Shown here: positions 51,744-61,498 of the stretch, piece by piece
How positions within the stretch are numbered: the first letter of the stretch is position 1
Layout of the letters: every line of letters begins with the position of its first letter
Assembly (NCBI RefSeq): GCF_000732605.1
Contig: NZ_JPME01000029.1
Span: forward strand, 26,645-90,644
Direction: 5' to 3'
DNA from: Lacrimispora celerecrescens
Lineage (GTDB): Bacteria > Bacillota > Clostridia > Lachnospirales > Lachnospiraceae
Length of the DNA: 64,000 nucleotides
Translations under genes and position numbers: made by a program
The notes under the pieces: generated by a model
The model's input: the letters and a program-made list of their open reading frames with translations, nothing else
Databases searched by the model: none
What the model was told of the DNA's origin: nothing

Positions 51744-52436
51744 ATGAGCCAGGTTTGGAAAGTACTGGGAGACCTTGTGGAAAGGTATGACCTTATCTAC
51801 CAGACGGGTTTGTTTTTTAGAATTGTTGTTGCAGGGTTTTTAGGATATTTGATCGGTTATGAGAGAACGAATCGTTACAAAGGTGCGGGGATGAGAACCC
51901 ATGCCATTGTGGCCATGGGAGCAGCTTTAATGATGGTGGTGTCCAAGTACGGGTTTCGGGATGTCCCCAATTTTGATGCTTCCAGGATCGCCTCCCAGAT
52001 CGTATCAGGAATCGGCTTTCTTGGGGCAGGGGTCATCTTTGTTAAGAATCATTCTGTCAGTGGTTTAACCACTGCGGCAGGTATCTGGGCAACTGCGGGG
52101 GTGGGGATGGCAATTGGTGCAGGCGACTACTTTATGGGATGCGGAGCAGGCCTTTTTCTTATTTTTACCCAGATCCTCCTTCATGATGTACCGTTTCTGT
52201 CCAGGGAACCATTCCAAGGTGTCATTAAAATAACCACGAACCAATACGACAGCCTTATTACGGAGCTGCTTCATAATTTAAATGAAGAAAAAATCAAGGT
52301 TTTAAACATTAAAGTAGGTAAAACAAAGGATAATACTAAGGTGGAGCTAGATCTCCTTTATCCTGCGGGATACGGAAAAAATGACCTGATCATTAAATGG
52401 TCAAATGATAAGAGAATCAATTCCATCAGTGGGTAG
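51744..52436 (+). CDS. MgtC/SapB-family membrane protein
   Basis: 230 residues. The N-terminal two thirds hold about five membrane segments with the family signature GYERTNRYKGAGMRTHAIVAMGAALM, then SGIGFLGAGVIF and GLTTAAGIWATAGVGM. The C-terminal 70 residues form an ACT-like cytoplasmic domain. MgtC proteins affect Mg2+ homeostasis and membrane energetics; the exact role is unknown. It starts after AAGAGGAG and stands alone. A CorA-like gene (62292) lies elsewhere in the window. Confidence 0.92.
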   Translation: MSQVWKVLGDLVERYDLIYQTGLFFRIVVAGFLGYLIGYERTNRYKGAGMRTHAIVAMGAALMMVVSKYGFRDVPNFDASRIASQIVSGIGFLGAGVIFVKNHSVSGLTTAAGIWATAGVGMAIGAGDYFMGCGAGLFLIFTQILLHDVPFLSREPFQGVIKITTNQYDSLITELLHNLNEEKIKVLNIKVGKTKDNTKVELDLLYPAGYGKNDLIIKWSNDKRINSISG

Positions 52437-52491
52437 TTTTGTTCAATCACCTTAAAGCATATAGAAAAAGTAGGAAATAATTTAAAAACAG

Positions 52492-52521
52492 TTGCAAAAG
52501 TTGCGGAAATATGTTTATAAT
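52492..52521 (+). promoter_or_regulatory. Promoter of the dipeptide-type ABC transporter operon
   Basis: TTGCAA (52492-52497), an 18-bp spacer and TATAAT (52516-52521). Confidence 0.65.
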
Positions 52522-52594
52522 GAATCTGACTTTTCCGACTGATAACCGGATACGGGATCAGGTATGATTAATGGAAAAATGAAAGGAGAAATGT

Positions 52595-54220
52595 ATGAAG
52601 AAATTTTTTATGAAAAGTACGGCATTCCTGTTGGCATCCGTCGTGGTGCTGGGAGGTCTTACCGCCTGCGGAGGAAAGGACCCGGTTGCAGATACCACAG
52701 CTGCCAATGACAGTTCTGCAAGCGGATCAAATGACGGAGCCGGACAAACGGCTGCAGGAGGGGAGAGCACATTTACGTATGCAATTGCGGGTGATCCGGG
52801 CGCTAATGTAAATGTAATTACAACAAGCGACCGTTTCGGCCTTATGACTATTAAAATGATCTATTCCCCGTTGTATATGTACAATGCAGATGGAATCAAT
52901 TATTTTCTGGCAAAAAGTATAGACACCTCCGATGATAAACTGACCTATACCATGCACCTTCGTGATGATGTAAAGTGGTCGGATGGAGAGAAATTCACTG
53001 CCGATGACGTTGTCTTTACCTTTGAAGCCATGGCAGATGAGAAAAACGCAGGCTGGGCATATTCTCAGCTGGTATTCCCTGAAGGAGCAGTTAAGATCGA
53101 GAAGATCGATGACTATACGGTTTCCCTCACCATGCCTTTTGTTAACTCTGCTGCAATAGAGATGTTTTCCCAGATATTCATCATGCCAAAGCATATCTAT
53201 GAAAATGTGGAGAACTTTGAAAACAATGACGTAAACACCAAGCCAGTTGGCACAGGACCTTATGTAATGGCAGAATACTCCCCAGGTTCCTATGTGAAAT
53301 TCACGAAGAATGAGAATTACTTCTTAGGTGCTCCGTCCATTGATAATTTTGTATATCGGATCATTGAAAATGAAAATACAGCTATGACAGCCATTCAGAG
53401 CGGGGAAGTTAACGCTTGGATCGGTACTCCTGCGCAGGTGGCACAGATGAACCTGGAGGCAGCCAATCTGACTGTTTACCCATACCAGGAAGGCCGTGTG
53501 GGATATATGATGATAAATGCAAACCGCATAAAGGATGAAAACTTCAGGAAAGCGATCTTCTATGCTCTGGATAAAAAAGCCATTGCAGACGCAGCTCTCC
53601 TGGATCCCCAGTATTATGATCTGCCATGGAGCTTCATGCCTCCTAACAGCCAGTATTTTACAGAAGATGTGGAGAAATACGAACAGAATCTGGATAAATC
53701 CAAAGAGTTTCTTGCAGCTTCCGGAGTAACAAATCCGGAATTAACACTTGCCTATAATGCTTCCGACAGCCTTCAGTCCACCTCTGCCATTATGATACAG
53801 GAACAGCTTCAGAAGGCAGGAATTAAGGTTAATTTAACCGGCGTGGATGCGACTGCCCTCAGCCAGCAGATGAAGCAGGCTGATAATCCTTATGATATGT
53901 ATTTTGGCGGCTATATCATGGGTATTGACCCGGATACGTTCTCAAGCTTATTTGAATCAGGTGCTCCTTACAATTATATGCATTACGACTATCCTGAGAT
54001 GAATGACCTTTTTGCCCAGGGCCGGAAGGAAACAGATGATGCAAAGCGTAAAGAAATCTATACAACGATCCAGCAGAAACTGCAGGATACCGCTTGCTTC
54101 TATCCTTTGTATTCCAATAAACGCCTTCTTGTAGTATCCAAGAATGTATCAGGAATTGAAGAGTCAAAGCTGGTTCCTGTATATACCTTTGAAGACACTT
54201 CCAAACTACAGATGAAGTAA
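52595..54220 (+). CDS. Family 5 (peptide/nickel) ABC transporter substrate-binding lipoprotein
   Basis: 541 residues. The signal peptide ends in LTAC with lipidated Cys25 and is followed by an Asp/Ser/Gly-rich linker. The mature protein has family 5 landmarks: RDDVKWSDGEKFTADDVVFTFEA, TGPYVM and a C-terminal NKRLLVVSKNVSG. Such proteins bind oligopeptides, Ni2+ chelates or some glycosides. It leads a five-gene Dpp/Opp-type operon, starting after AAAGGAGAA. The ligand is not predictable from this reading. Confidence 0.93.
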   Translation: MKKFFMKSTAFLLASVVVLGGLTACGGKDPVADTTAANDSSASGSNDGAGQTAAGGESTFTYAIAGDPGANVNVITTSDRFGLMTIKMIYSPLYMYNADGINYFLAKSIDTSDDKLTYTMHLRDDVKWSDGEKFTADDVVFTFEAMADEKNAGWAYSQLVFPEGAVKIEKIDDYTVSLTMPFVNSAAIEMFSQIFIMPKHIYENVENFENNDVNTKPVGTGPYVMAEYSPGSYVKFTKNENYFLGAPSIDNFVYRIIENENTAMTAIQSGEVNAWIGTPAQVAQMNLEAANLTVYPYQEGRVGYMMINANRIKDENFRKAIFYALDKKAIADAALLDPQYYDLPWSFMPPNSQYFTEDVEKYEQNLDKSKEFLAASGVTNPELTLAYNASDSLQSTSAIMIQEQLQKAGIKVNLTGVDATALSQQMKQADNPYDMYFGGYIMGIDPDTFSSLFESGAPYNYMHYDYPEMNDLFAQGRKETDDAKRKEIYTTIQQKLQDTACFYPLYSNKRLLVVSKNVSGIEESKLVPVYTFEDTSKLQMK

Positions 54221-54343
54221 TGATGACAGCAGATGCGTAAGCAGCAGAAATGGTGCGGCTTGGATCAGCTGTGAAGAGGAAAGGGTGTTCTGCTGCTGGA
54301 ATCCTGCGGCAGACACCTCTTTCTATATATAAGGAGAAACCAT

Positions 54344-55297
54344 ATGGCGAAATATATAGTAAGACGAATATTAACAGCCATACCCATGGTCCTTTTAATC
54401 ACAATTCTATGTTTTGCTTTGATGCATTTTGCACCGTATAATGCCATTGATGCAATGACAACACCAAAGATGTCTCCGGAAACAATTGAATTGATTAAGG
54501 CCAAATATGGGTACGACAAGCCTCTGTTTATCCAGTATTTACGCTGGCTGAACGGAATATTGAACGGGAATTTCGGATATTCCATCGTAACCAAGCAAAG
54601 CATTGCCGGGGATCTTGCAGTTAGGATTCCAAACACCATAAAACTGGTTCTTCCTGCCTATGCAACCGCTTATATCCTGGCAATTATCCTGGGACTTTTG
54701 GCGGGCTCCCACAAGAATAAGGCAGCAGACAAAGTGATTGACGGAATCTCTTCCATAGCGATTGCCGTTCCTTCCTTCTGGTTTTCCATGCTTTTGATTT
54801 TTATCCTGGGTTATAAGCTAAAGCTTCTTCCCATTGTAGGAATGCATTCCGTAGGAAAGGAAGCTTCTATGGCGGATTTTCTAAGGCATTTTATTATGCC
54901 TTTTATCACCCTTACCTTTACATTTTTACCGGCTAATGTTAAATTTGTCCGTTCTTCCACTGTCACCCAGTTTTCTGAGGATTATGTGCTGGTTCAGCGG
55001 GCCTTTGGTGCTTCCAGAGGGGAAATCATGTTTAAGCATGTCTGTAAGAACGTCCTGCTTCCCATTATTACAAGGCTTGGCATGGCTCTTCAGCTGCTGG
55101 TAACGGGAGCCATCATTACGGAAACTGTATTTGGGTGGCCGGGCGTCGGACCTTATTTTATCAAGGCGATCCAGGGCATGGATTATCCCATCGTCATGAT
55201 CATTTTGGTTCTGTCCTCTACCCTTGTGATTCTTGGCAACCTTCTGTCGGATATCCTATACTGTATCACGGATCCGCGAATCAGGGAAATGGGGTGA
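54344..55297 (+). CDS. Peptide/nickel-type ABC permease (DppB type)
   Basis: 317 residues. The first membrane segment (residues 9-29) is followed by the large extracellular loop typical of DppB (KAKYGYDKPLFIQYLRWL) and then five more segments. The EAA loop is RAFGASRGEIMFKHV. The 124-base gap before it holds AAGGAGAAA near the start and a GC-containing potential hairpin but no T-run. It forms a heterodimer with the permease at 55301. Confidence 0.94.
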   Translation: MAKYIVRRILTAIPMVLLITILCFALMHFAPYNAIDAMTTPKMSPETIELIKAKYGYDKPLFIQYLRWLNGILNGNFGYSIVTKQSIAGDLAVRIPNTIKLVLPAYATAYILAIILGLLAGSHKNKAADKVIDGISSIAIAVPSFWFSMLLIFILGYKLKLLPIVGMHSVGKEASMADFLRHFIMPFITLTFTFLPANVKFVRSSTVTQFSEDYVLVQRAFGASRGEIMFKHVCKNVLLPIITRLGMALQLLVTGAIITETVFGWPGVGPYFIKAIQGMDYPIVMIILVLSSTLVILGNLLSDILYCITDPRIREMG

Positions 55298-55300
55298 CAG

Positions 55301-56188
55301 ATGATGAAAAGAAACGAAGGTAACAAAAAGAAGAGCAGATCAGTAAGAGTAGACAGCGTACTGCTATCATTAAAGCATGATAAGGCGGCGGTTATTTCCC
55401 TGATTCTTTTGGGACTGATCATTTTATTTGCACTCATTGCGCCCTTTCTTCCTGTGGAACCGAATGCTACCAATATTGCAAACCGCCTTCAGCCTCCGTC
55501 TGCCGGACACTGGTTCGGAACTGATGAAGTTGGAAGAGATTATTTTGCCAGAGTGATCTACGGTGGACGGGTTTCCCTGATGGTTGGATTCCTGGCCATG
55601 CTTACAAGTCTTACCATCGGTGTGGCGGTGGGAACCATTGCCGGATTTTGCGGCGGGATGGTGGATATGGTTCTTATGCGTATCGTAGATGTCCTGTACT
55701 CGATTCCGTGGATGATCCTGGTTACCGTTGTCAGCATCTTTTTAAGACCAGGGTTAAAGTCCATCATTCTGGTTATTGGCTTTTTTACCTGGATGGAGAT
55801 TGCCAGACTGGTGCGGGCCGAGACTCTTTCCCTTAAGGAAAGAGAATTCATCTTATATGCTGAGTTTTCCGGTGTGGGTATCTGGAAGATCATTATTAGC
55901 CATATCATACCTTCCGTATTTCCGACTATCATTGTATCGGCGACCACAAGCATGGCCAATGCAATTATGACAGAGTCTTCCTTAAGTTTCCTGGGAGTTG
56001 GTATCCAGCAGCCCATGTCTTCCTGGGGAAGTCTTTTACAAAACGCCCAGGGAACCATGCAAAATACCTTTTACATGGCGCTGATCCCAGGACTTCTGAT
56101 CATTATAACGATCTTTGCTTTTAATAAGCTGGGAAATCTGCTCCGGGTTTTCGTGGAACCGAAAATTATGAACGACGAGAAAGAGTAA
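55301..56188 (+). CDS. Peptide/nickel-type ABC permease (DppC type)
   Basis: 295 residues with a charged N-terminal extension (MMKRNEGNKKK), the DppC block GTDEVGRDYFARVIYGGRVSL and the EAA-like loop AEFSGVGIWKIIISHI. It has six membrane segments. It begins three bases after the stop of the DppB-type gene; either of two adjacent ATGs could be used. Confidence 0.94.
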   Translation: MMKRNEGNKKKSRSVRVDSVLLSLKHDKAAVISLILLGLIILFALIAPFLPVEPNATNIANRLQPPSAGHWFGTDEVGRDYFARVIYGGRVSLMVGFLAMLTSLTIGVAVGTIAGFCGGMVDMVLMRIVDVLYSIPWMILVTVVSIFLRPGLKSIILVIGFFTWMEIARLVRAETLSLKEREFILYAEFSGVGIWKIIISHIIPSVFPTIIVSATTSMANAIMTESSLSFLGVGIQQPMSSWGSLLQNAQGTMQNTFYMALIPGLLIIITIFAFNKLGNLLRVFVEPKIMNDEKE

Positions 56189-56204
56189 AGCGAGGAAACA
56201 GAAA

Positions 56205-57224
56205 TTGGAAGAGATAAAGAAAAATGATGATAAAATCCTTTCTGCCCAAAATGTGCATACCACCTTTCGTACCCACGGGAAATCGGTAAAGGCGGTTCGC
56301 GGCGTAAGCTTTTATGCTGGATATCAGGAAATTCTGGCCGTTGTCGGGGAATCAGGCAGCGGCAAAAGTGTTCTGATGAAATCCATACTGGGCCTGATGC
56401 CGGAGAATGCAGAGGTCACTGCGGACCAGATTTTATTTATGGATAAGAACATACTTGAAATGACACCGGAACAGCAAAGGAAGATGAGGGGAAAAGAGAT
56501 CGCCATGGTTTTTCAGGACCCCATGACGGCTTTAAATCCTTTAAGAACCATCGGCTTTCATCTGACAGAGGTGCTGAAACGCCATAGGGGTATGGATAAG
56601 CGTACCGCCCGGAAGGAAGCGATTGCAGTTTTGGAACAGGTGGGCATCTCCTCTCCGGAAAAGAGGCTGGACCAGTATCCGCATGAATTTTCCGGAGGTA
56701 TGAGACAGAGGGTTCTGATTGCCATGGCCCTTTGCTGCCGGCCGAAGCTTCTGATCGCAGATGAGCCGACTACGGCTCTCGATGTTACCATTCAGGCTCA
56801 GATCCTGGAACTTTTGAAAAAGCTGCAGGATGAAACGGGAATGAGTATTATACTCATCACTCATGATCTGGGAGTAGTAGCAAGCTTAAGCCGCCGGATC
56901 ATGGTTATGTATGGCGGACTTTTGATGGAAGAGGGGCTTACCGAAGAAATTTTTTATTCGCCAAAGCATCCCTATACCAGAGCTCTTCTTCAGGCAATCC
57001 CCAAACCTCAGGCAGGGGACCGGAAACGACTGGAGCCAATCCCGGGAATGGCACCGTCCTTAATAGATCCTCCGGATGGCTGTCCGTTTGCAGAGCGGTG
57101 TAAATTCGCCTGTGAACAATGTGAGAAGGGGATTCCCAAGTACCGGGTATATTCGGACACCCAGAGAGCCATGTGTATCTTTTCTGCTGAGGAACTGGAT
57201 GCAAGGGAAAGGAAGGTGGATTAA
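56205..57224 (+). CDS. Peptide/nickel-type ABC ATP-binding protein (DppD type)
   Basis: 339 residues with a TTG start codon; no ATG occurs in the first 70 codons, and GCGAGGAAA precedes the TTG. The ABC ATPase has Walker A GESGSGKSV, signature FSGGMRQR, Walker B LLIADEPTT and switch His in ILITHDLG. The C-terminal oligopeptide-transporter extension has a Cys-rich block (CPFAERCKFACEQC), as in DppD/OppD. It is followed one base after the stop by the DppF-type gene. Confidence 0.93.
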   Translation: MEEIKKNDDKILSAQNVHTTFRTHGKSVKAVRGVSFYAGYQEILAVVGESGSGKSVLMKSILGLMPENAEVTADQILFMDKNILEMTPEQQRKMRGKEIAMVFQDPMTALNPLRTIGFHLTEVLKRHRGMDKRTARKEAIAVLEQVGISSPEKRLDQYPHEFSGGMRQRVLIAMALCCRPKLLIADEPTTALDVTIQAQILELLKKLQDETGMSIILITHDLGVVASLSRRIMVMYGGLLMEEGLTEEIFYSPKHPYTRALLQAIPKPQAGDRKRLEPIPGMAPSLIDPPDGCPFAERCKFACEQCEKGIPKYRVYSDTQRAMCIFSAEELDARERKVD

Positions 57225-57225
57225 C

Positions 57226-58217
57226 ATGGATAACAGGAACCAGGAAATCCTCCTTGAAGCCAGGGAGGTATGTAAATATTTTCCTGCCAAGGACTTTTTT
57301 GGCCGCAAGAAGGCAGAGGTAAAGGCAGTGGACGGCGTGAATCTTACCATCCGGAAAGGGGAAACCTTTGGACTGGTAGGAGAATCCGGCTGCGGAAAAT
57401 CTACCTTAGGCCGGACCTTAATCCGCATGTACGATCCCACCAGCGGGTCTGTCCTGTTTAAGGGACAGGATATTACCAGGGTAAAGGGCAGTAAATTACT
57501 TCCGATCCACCGGCAGATGCAGATCATTTTCCAGGATCCCTATTCGGCCCTGGACCCTCATCACAATGTGCGGGAAATCATTGGAGAGTCCATGGCTGCG
57601 GTATCCGGCATAGCGGCAAGCGAGATGGATGGCAGAATCGAAGAAATGCTAAAAAAGGTTGGAATGAAACCGGATGACATGTACAAGTATGCTTATGAGT
57701 TCTCGGGAGGCCAGCGTCAGAGGATCGGAATTGCCAGGGCATTGGCGTAGAACCGGAATTTTTGCTCTGTGATGAACCGATCTCGGCCCTGGATGTTTCC
57801 ATTCAGGCCCAGGTAGTGAACATGTTAGAGGACTTACAGGAGGAAATGGGACTTACTTACCTGTTTGTAGCTCATGATCTGTCTATGGTACGCCATATTT
57901 CCACGCGGATCGGCGTTATGTATCTGGGCAGGCTGGTAGAAATCGCAGACAGCGATGAACTATATGAAAATCCCCTCCATCCGTACACAAAGGCGCTGCT
58001 TTCCGCTATCCCGGTGGCTGATCCACAGCTTTCCGCAAAATCAAAGCGTCTGATGCTTCAGGGAGAACTCCCAAGCCCCATGCATGTGCCTTCCGGCTGC
58101 CATTTCCATACAAGATGTATGTATGCCGAGGAAGGGTGCAGCAGGGAGGTTCCAGAGATGAAAGAGGTTTCCCCCGGACATTTTGTGGCATGCTCTTGTC
58201 TGCCAATTAAAGGATAA
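57226..58217 (+). pseudogene. Peptide/nickel-type ABC ATP-binding protein (DppF type), one-base frameshift
   Basis: It starts at the ATG after GGAAGGTGG. The first 174 codons hold Walker A GESGCGKST, the Q-loop FQDPYSALDP and signature FSGGQRQRIG, then stop at TAG (57748-57750). The Walker B region and the rest continue in another frame (LLCDEPISALDVS, VAHDLSM, then Cys/His block CHFHTRCMYAEEGC) to 58217. One extra G near 57746 (GCGTAGAACC to GCGGTAGAACC) restores a normal protein of about 330 residues. As in iolC, the change looks like loss of one G, so sequencing error and real inactivation are both possible. Confidence 0.9.
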
Positions 58218-58231
58218 AACGAAAATAATCC

Positions 58232-58260
58232 TTGACTTTTCAAATAAAACTTTTTATAAT
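58232..58260 (+). promoter_or_regulatory. Sigma-A promoter of the amino acid ABC transporter operon
   Basis: TTGACT (58232-58237), a 17-bp spacer and TATAAT (58255-58260). Confidence 0.8.
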
Positions 58261-58271
58261 AACAACAATTA

Positions 58272-58335
58272 AAAAAGACTAAGCAAAGGCGCTTAAGACA
58301 TAAAAACTCTAAGGCGTCTTTTTGCATATTTTTAG
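58272..58335 (+). terminator. Leader hairpin with U-tract, possible attenuator
   Basis: GGCGCTTAAG...CTAAGGCGTC with outer AAAGAC/GTCTTTTT can form a terminator-like stem downstream of the promoter at 58232. CTAAGC/GCTTAAG (58278-58296) could form an alternative stem that uses the same left arm. It may instead simply terminate the upstream operon. Confidence 0.45.
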
Positions 58336-58402
58336 AAAGAATTACAGAACGCCTTGTGTCCCAAAGACATAAGAAAAAAATAAGAGGAAAGGGGATGGAA
58401 TT

Positions 58403-59134
58403 ATGCCAGATATGGTGAAAGTTGAAAACTTAAAGAAGAACTTCGGAGATTTAGAGGTTTTAAAGGATATAAGCCTGACAGTAAAGGAGGGTGAAAAGCT
58501 GGTCATCATCGGACCCTCCGGATCAGGAAAGTCCACCTTTATCCGCTGCATCAACTACTTGGAGGAGCCCACCAGCGGAAAGATAACCGTGGCAGGCACG
58601 GAAGTGACAAAAAAGAACCATTTGGAAATGGCTAAAAAGTATTCCTCCATGGTCTTTCAGCAATTCAATTTATATCCCCATCTCACTGTCTTAGAAAATC
58701 TGACTTTAGCACCCATTAAGCTGCAGCATGTTCCCAAGGAAGAGGCAAAGAAGAATGCCATCAAATGCCTGGAACGAGTCGGCTTAAAAGAGAAAGCGGG
58801 GAATTATCCTGTTCAGCTTTCCGGAGGGCAGCAGCAGAGAGTGGCCATTGCCAGGGCTTTATGCACCAAACAGCCCTTAATACTCTTTGATGAACCAACC
58901 TCTGCACTGGATCCTGAGATGGTCCAGGAGGTTTTAAATGTTATGGTGGAGCTGGCTCATGAGAACATCACCATGATCTGTGTAACACACGAAATGGGCT
59001 TTGCGCGTCAGGTGGCAGACCGGGTGATCTTCATGGATGGAGGCTATATCCTGGAAGAGGGAACACCGGAACACTTTTTTGAATGTCCGGAACATGAGCG
59101 GACCAAAGCGTTTTTAAGCAAGATCCTTCACTAG
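58403..59134 (+). CDS. Polar amino acid ABC transporter ATP-binding protein (GlnQ type)
   Basis: A 243-residue ABC ATPase of the amino-acid group. Walker A is GPSGSGKST, the Q-loop is [17 protein letters not shown], the signature is [15 protein letters not shown], Walker B is [14 protein letters not shown] and the switch His is in VTHEMGFAR. The length and the HEMGFA motif are typical of GlnQ/ArtP. It leads a four-gene transporter operon, starting after AGGAAAGGGG. Confidence 0.96.
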   Translation: MPDMVKVENLKKNFGDLEVLKDISLTVKEGEKLVIIGPSGSGKSTFIRCINYLEEPTSGKITVAGTEVTKKNHLEMAKKYSSMVFQQFNLYPHLTVLENLTLAPIKLQHVPKEEAKKNAIKCLERVGLKEKAGNYPVQLSGGQQQRVAIARALCTKQPLILFDEPTSALDPEMVQEVLNVMVELAHENITMICVTHEMGFARQVADRVIFMDGGYILEEGTPEHFFECPEHERTKAFLSKILH

Positions 59135-59173
59135 GATGCTGTTTAAATAATATTAATGAGGAGGGAACCAATT

Positions 59174-60067
59174 ATGATGAAGAAAATGTTATCACTAGCC
59201 CTGGCTTTTGCAGCTATGGCATCCTTAACCGCATGCGGTGCAAAGGCTCCGGAGGCTACCACAGCTGCTCCAGCAGAGACTACTGCAAAGGAAGGAACTG
59301 CGGCTGGCTCAGATGCAGCAGGTGGAAAAGCGGCAGCAGACGTACAGAAGATTATTGACCGTGGAGTTTTAAAGGTTGGCTGTAAGGCCGATATACCAAA
59401 GTTCAGCTTACAGAATACGGCTACCGGAGAGTATGAAGGCTTTGAGGATGACCTGGCTTATGAGATAGCCGGCTCCATCTTTGGCTGCACCGCAGATGAA
59501 GCAAAAGAAAAGAAGCTGGTAGAATTCCAGGGAGTTACCGCAAAGACTAGAGGACCTCTCTTAGAGAACGGTGAGATCGATCTTGTTATCGCTACTTTTA
59601 CCATTACACCGGAAAGAAAAGAAACATATAACTTCTCTACCCCATATTTTACCGATGCGGTAGGACTTCTGGTTAATAAGAGTTCCGGGATCGAGTCCAT
59701 CGAAGATCTGGATGGCAAGATCATCGGCGTTGCCCAGTCCTCTACGACAAAGGACGGTTTTAAGAAATATGTTGATGAAAAGGGATACAAAGTAAATCCT
59801 CAGTTCCAGGAGTTTGACGGTTATCCGGCACTGGCTCAGGCGCTGGCAACCAATCAGATCGACTGCTTCTCTGTTGACCGTGCGATTCTGGCCGGCTATT
59901 TGAATGACGGAAACCAGATCTTACAGGACCGCTTCGCGGAACAGGATTATGGTGTGGCAGCAGCAAAAGAGAATGCAGGGCTTGCAGCTCTTGTTGATGA
60001 AAAAGTGACTACCATGCTTTCTGACGGTTCTCTTATGACCCTTCAGGACAAATGGGGCTTGCAGTAA
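59174..60067 (+). CDS. Polar amino acid ABC transporter substrate-binding lipoprotein
   Basis: 297 residues from the ATG pair after GAGGAGGG (MMKKMLSL). The signal peptide has lipobox LTAC with Cys21, followed by an Ala/Thr-rich linker. The mature SBP family 3 domain has GVLKVGCKADIPKFS, YEGFEDDLAYEIAG and DLVIATFTITPERKETYNFS. The amino acid is not determined; family members bind Gln, Glu/Asp, Arg or Cys. Confidence 0.94.
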   Translation: MMKKMLSLALAFAAMASLTACGAKAPEATTAAPAETTAKEGTAAGSDAAGGKAAADVQKIIDRGVLKVGCKADIPKFSLQNTATGEYEGFEDDLAYEIAGSIFGCTADEAKEKKLVEFQGVTAKTRGPLLENGEIDLVIATFTITPERKETYNFSTPYFTDAVGLLVNKSSGIESIEDLDGKIIGVAQSSTTKDGFKKYVDEKGYKVNPQFQEFDGYPALAQALATNQIDCFSVDRAILAGYLNDGNQILQDRFAEQDYGVAAAKENAGLAALVDEKVTTMLSDGSLMTLQDKWGLQ

Positions 60068-60091
60068 ACCCTTATGTAAAGGATAGATGAC

Positions 60092-60826
60092 ATGATAAAA
60101 GGTCTTTTTGATGCAAAACGATGGAATGCCCTGTTTCAGGCATTTCCCGAATATTATATACCGGGCTTTCTTATGACCCTTAAAATATCACTTGTGGGGC
60201 TGGCCGTTGCGCTGGTCCTGGGAGTGATATTTGGTATGTTCTCCACGGCTAAATTTAAGCCATTAAGGATAATTTCACGAATTTATGTGGAATTCATACA
60301 GAATACGCCTCTGGCCTTGCAGGTATTATGCTATTATTCCGTGCTGCCTATGATATTTTCCAGCTCAGGTTTCAGGATTCCCAAGTTCGTCCTGGGCGTG
60401 ATCGGAGTGGGTGTCTATCATGGTGCCTATATATCAGAGGTCATAAGGACCGGAATCGAAGCCATACCAAAAGGCCAGTCTGAGGCAGCTTCGTCTCAGG
60501 GCTTTTCCTATCTGGAAACCATGTATCATATCATTCTGCCTCAAACCATAAAGATTATCATGCCGCCTCTTGCGAATCAGGCACTTAATCTGGTGAAGAA
60601 TACCTCCATTCTGGCTATGGTGGCCGGTATGGATCTTATGTACTTTACGGATTCCTGGGGAGCTGACCGGGGATACTTTGCTCAGGCGTATTTTACAAGC
60701 GCCGTGATGTACTTTATCATCTGTTTCCCACTGGCAAGGCTGGCCCGCTATCTGGAAATCAGATCCATGCGGCTGCCTGTAGCAAAAACGCTTGATATTA
60801 AGGCAGATGAGGAGGCAGCATGTTAG
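60092..60826 (+). CDS. Polar amino acid ABC transporter permease
   Basis: 244 residues, HisM/GlnP type. The first membrane segment follows GFLMTLKISL, then the family block FIQNTPLALQVL and the EAA-like loop EAASSQGFSYLETMYHIILPQ. It starts after AAAGGATAG. The last seven bases overlap the next permease gene, so the pair is translationally coupled. Confidence 0.95.
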   Translation: MIKGLFDAKRWNALFQAFPEYYIPGFLMTLKISLVGLAVALVLGVIFGMFSTAKFKPLRIISRIYVEFIQNTPLALQVLCYYSVLPMIFSSSGFRIPKFVLGVIGVGVYHGAYISEVIRTGIEAIPKGQSEAASSQGFSYLETMYHIILPQTIKIIMPPLANQALNLVKNTSILAMVAGMDLMYFTDSWGADRGYFAQAYFTSAVMYFIICFPLARLARYLEIRSMRLPVAKTLDIKADEEAAC

Positions 60827-61482
60827 AATTATTTCATCAGATATTTACACCGGCCAATGTGACTTTCATGCTGAAGGGGTTGAGAATGACGGTCATGATC
60901 GCTGTTCTTGCCACCGTAATCAGTACATTTTTCGGAACGATCCTGGCACTTATCAGGACCTACTCGTCAGGAAAATGGAAGTGGGCAGGAGGACTCGTGG
61001 CCGCCTATACCGAATTTTTCCGCTGCACACCCAATCTTTTGTGGATACTCTGGATCTATTTCACAGTGAAGGGGAATAAGGTAGGAGTATCAGTATTTGC
61101 GATTTCCCTTTTCACCTCAGCGGTCATGGCTGAAATATTCCGAGGAGGCTTAAACTCCATTCCTATGGGGCAGTTTGAGGGAGCCCGATCCCAGGGATTC
61201 AGCTTTGTAGAGACTCTTATATTTATCGTGCTTCCCCAGATGTATAAGAAGGTGCTTCCGGCGTTGCTCAGCCAGGTAATCACCATCATCAAGGACACTT
61301 CCTTCTTAAAGATGGTGGACGTGGCGGAATTTATGAGAAACTGCTCCGTTGTTCTTGGAAGCATATACGATGTCAGAGGCATGCTGCTTCTGTTCGGATT
61401 TGAAGCTCTCTGCTATTTTACCATCTGCTTTGCCCTTAGCTGTGCGGTGAGGGGATATCAGAAAACCATTGTGACCGGTTAG
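60820..61482 (+). CDS. Polar amino acid ABC transporter permease
   Basis: 220 residues, HisM/GlnP type. It has KGLRMTVMIAVLATVIS at the first segment, FFRCTPNLLWILWI and the EAA-like loop EGARSQGFSFVETLIFIVLPQ. GAGGAGG in the end of the previous gene is its binding site. It pairs with the permease at 60092. Confidence 0.95.
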   Translation: MLELFHQIFTPANVTFMLKGLRMTVMIAVLATVISTFFGTILALIRTYSSGKWKWAGGLVAAYTEFFRCTPNLLWILWIYFTVKGNKVGVSVFAISLFTSAVMAEIFRGGLNSIPMGQFEGARSQGFSFVETLIFIVLPQMYKKVLPALLSQVITIIKDTSFLKMVDVAEFMRNCSVVLGSIYDVRGMLLLFGFEALCYFTICFALSCAVRGYQKTIVTG

Positions 61483-61498
61483 GGAGGAACATATTGAT

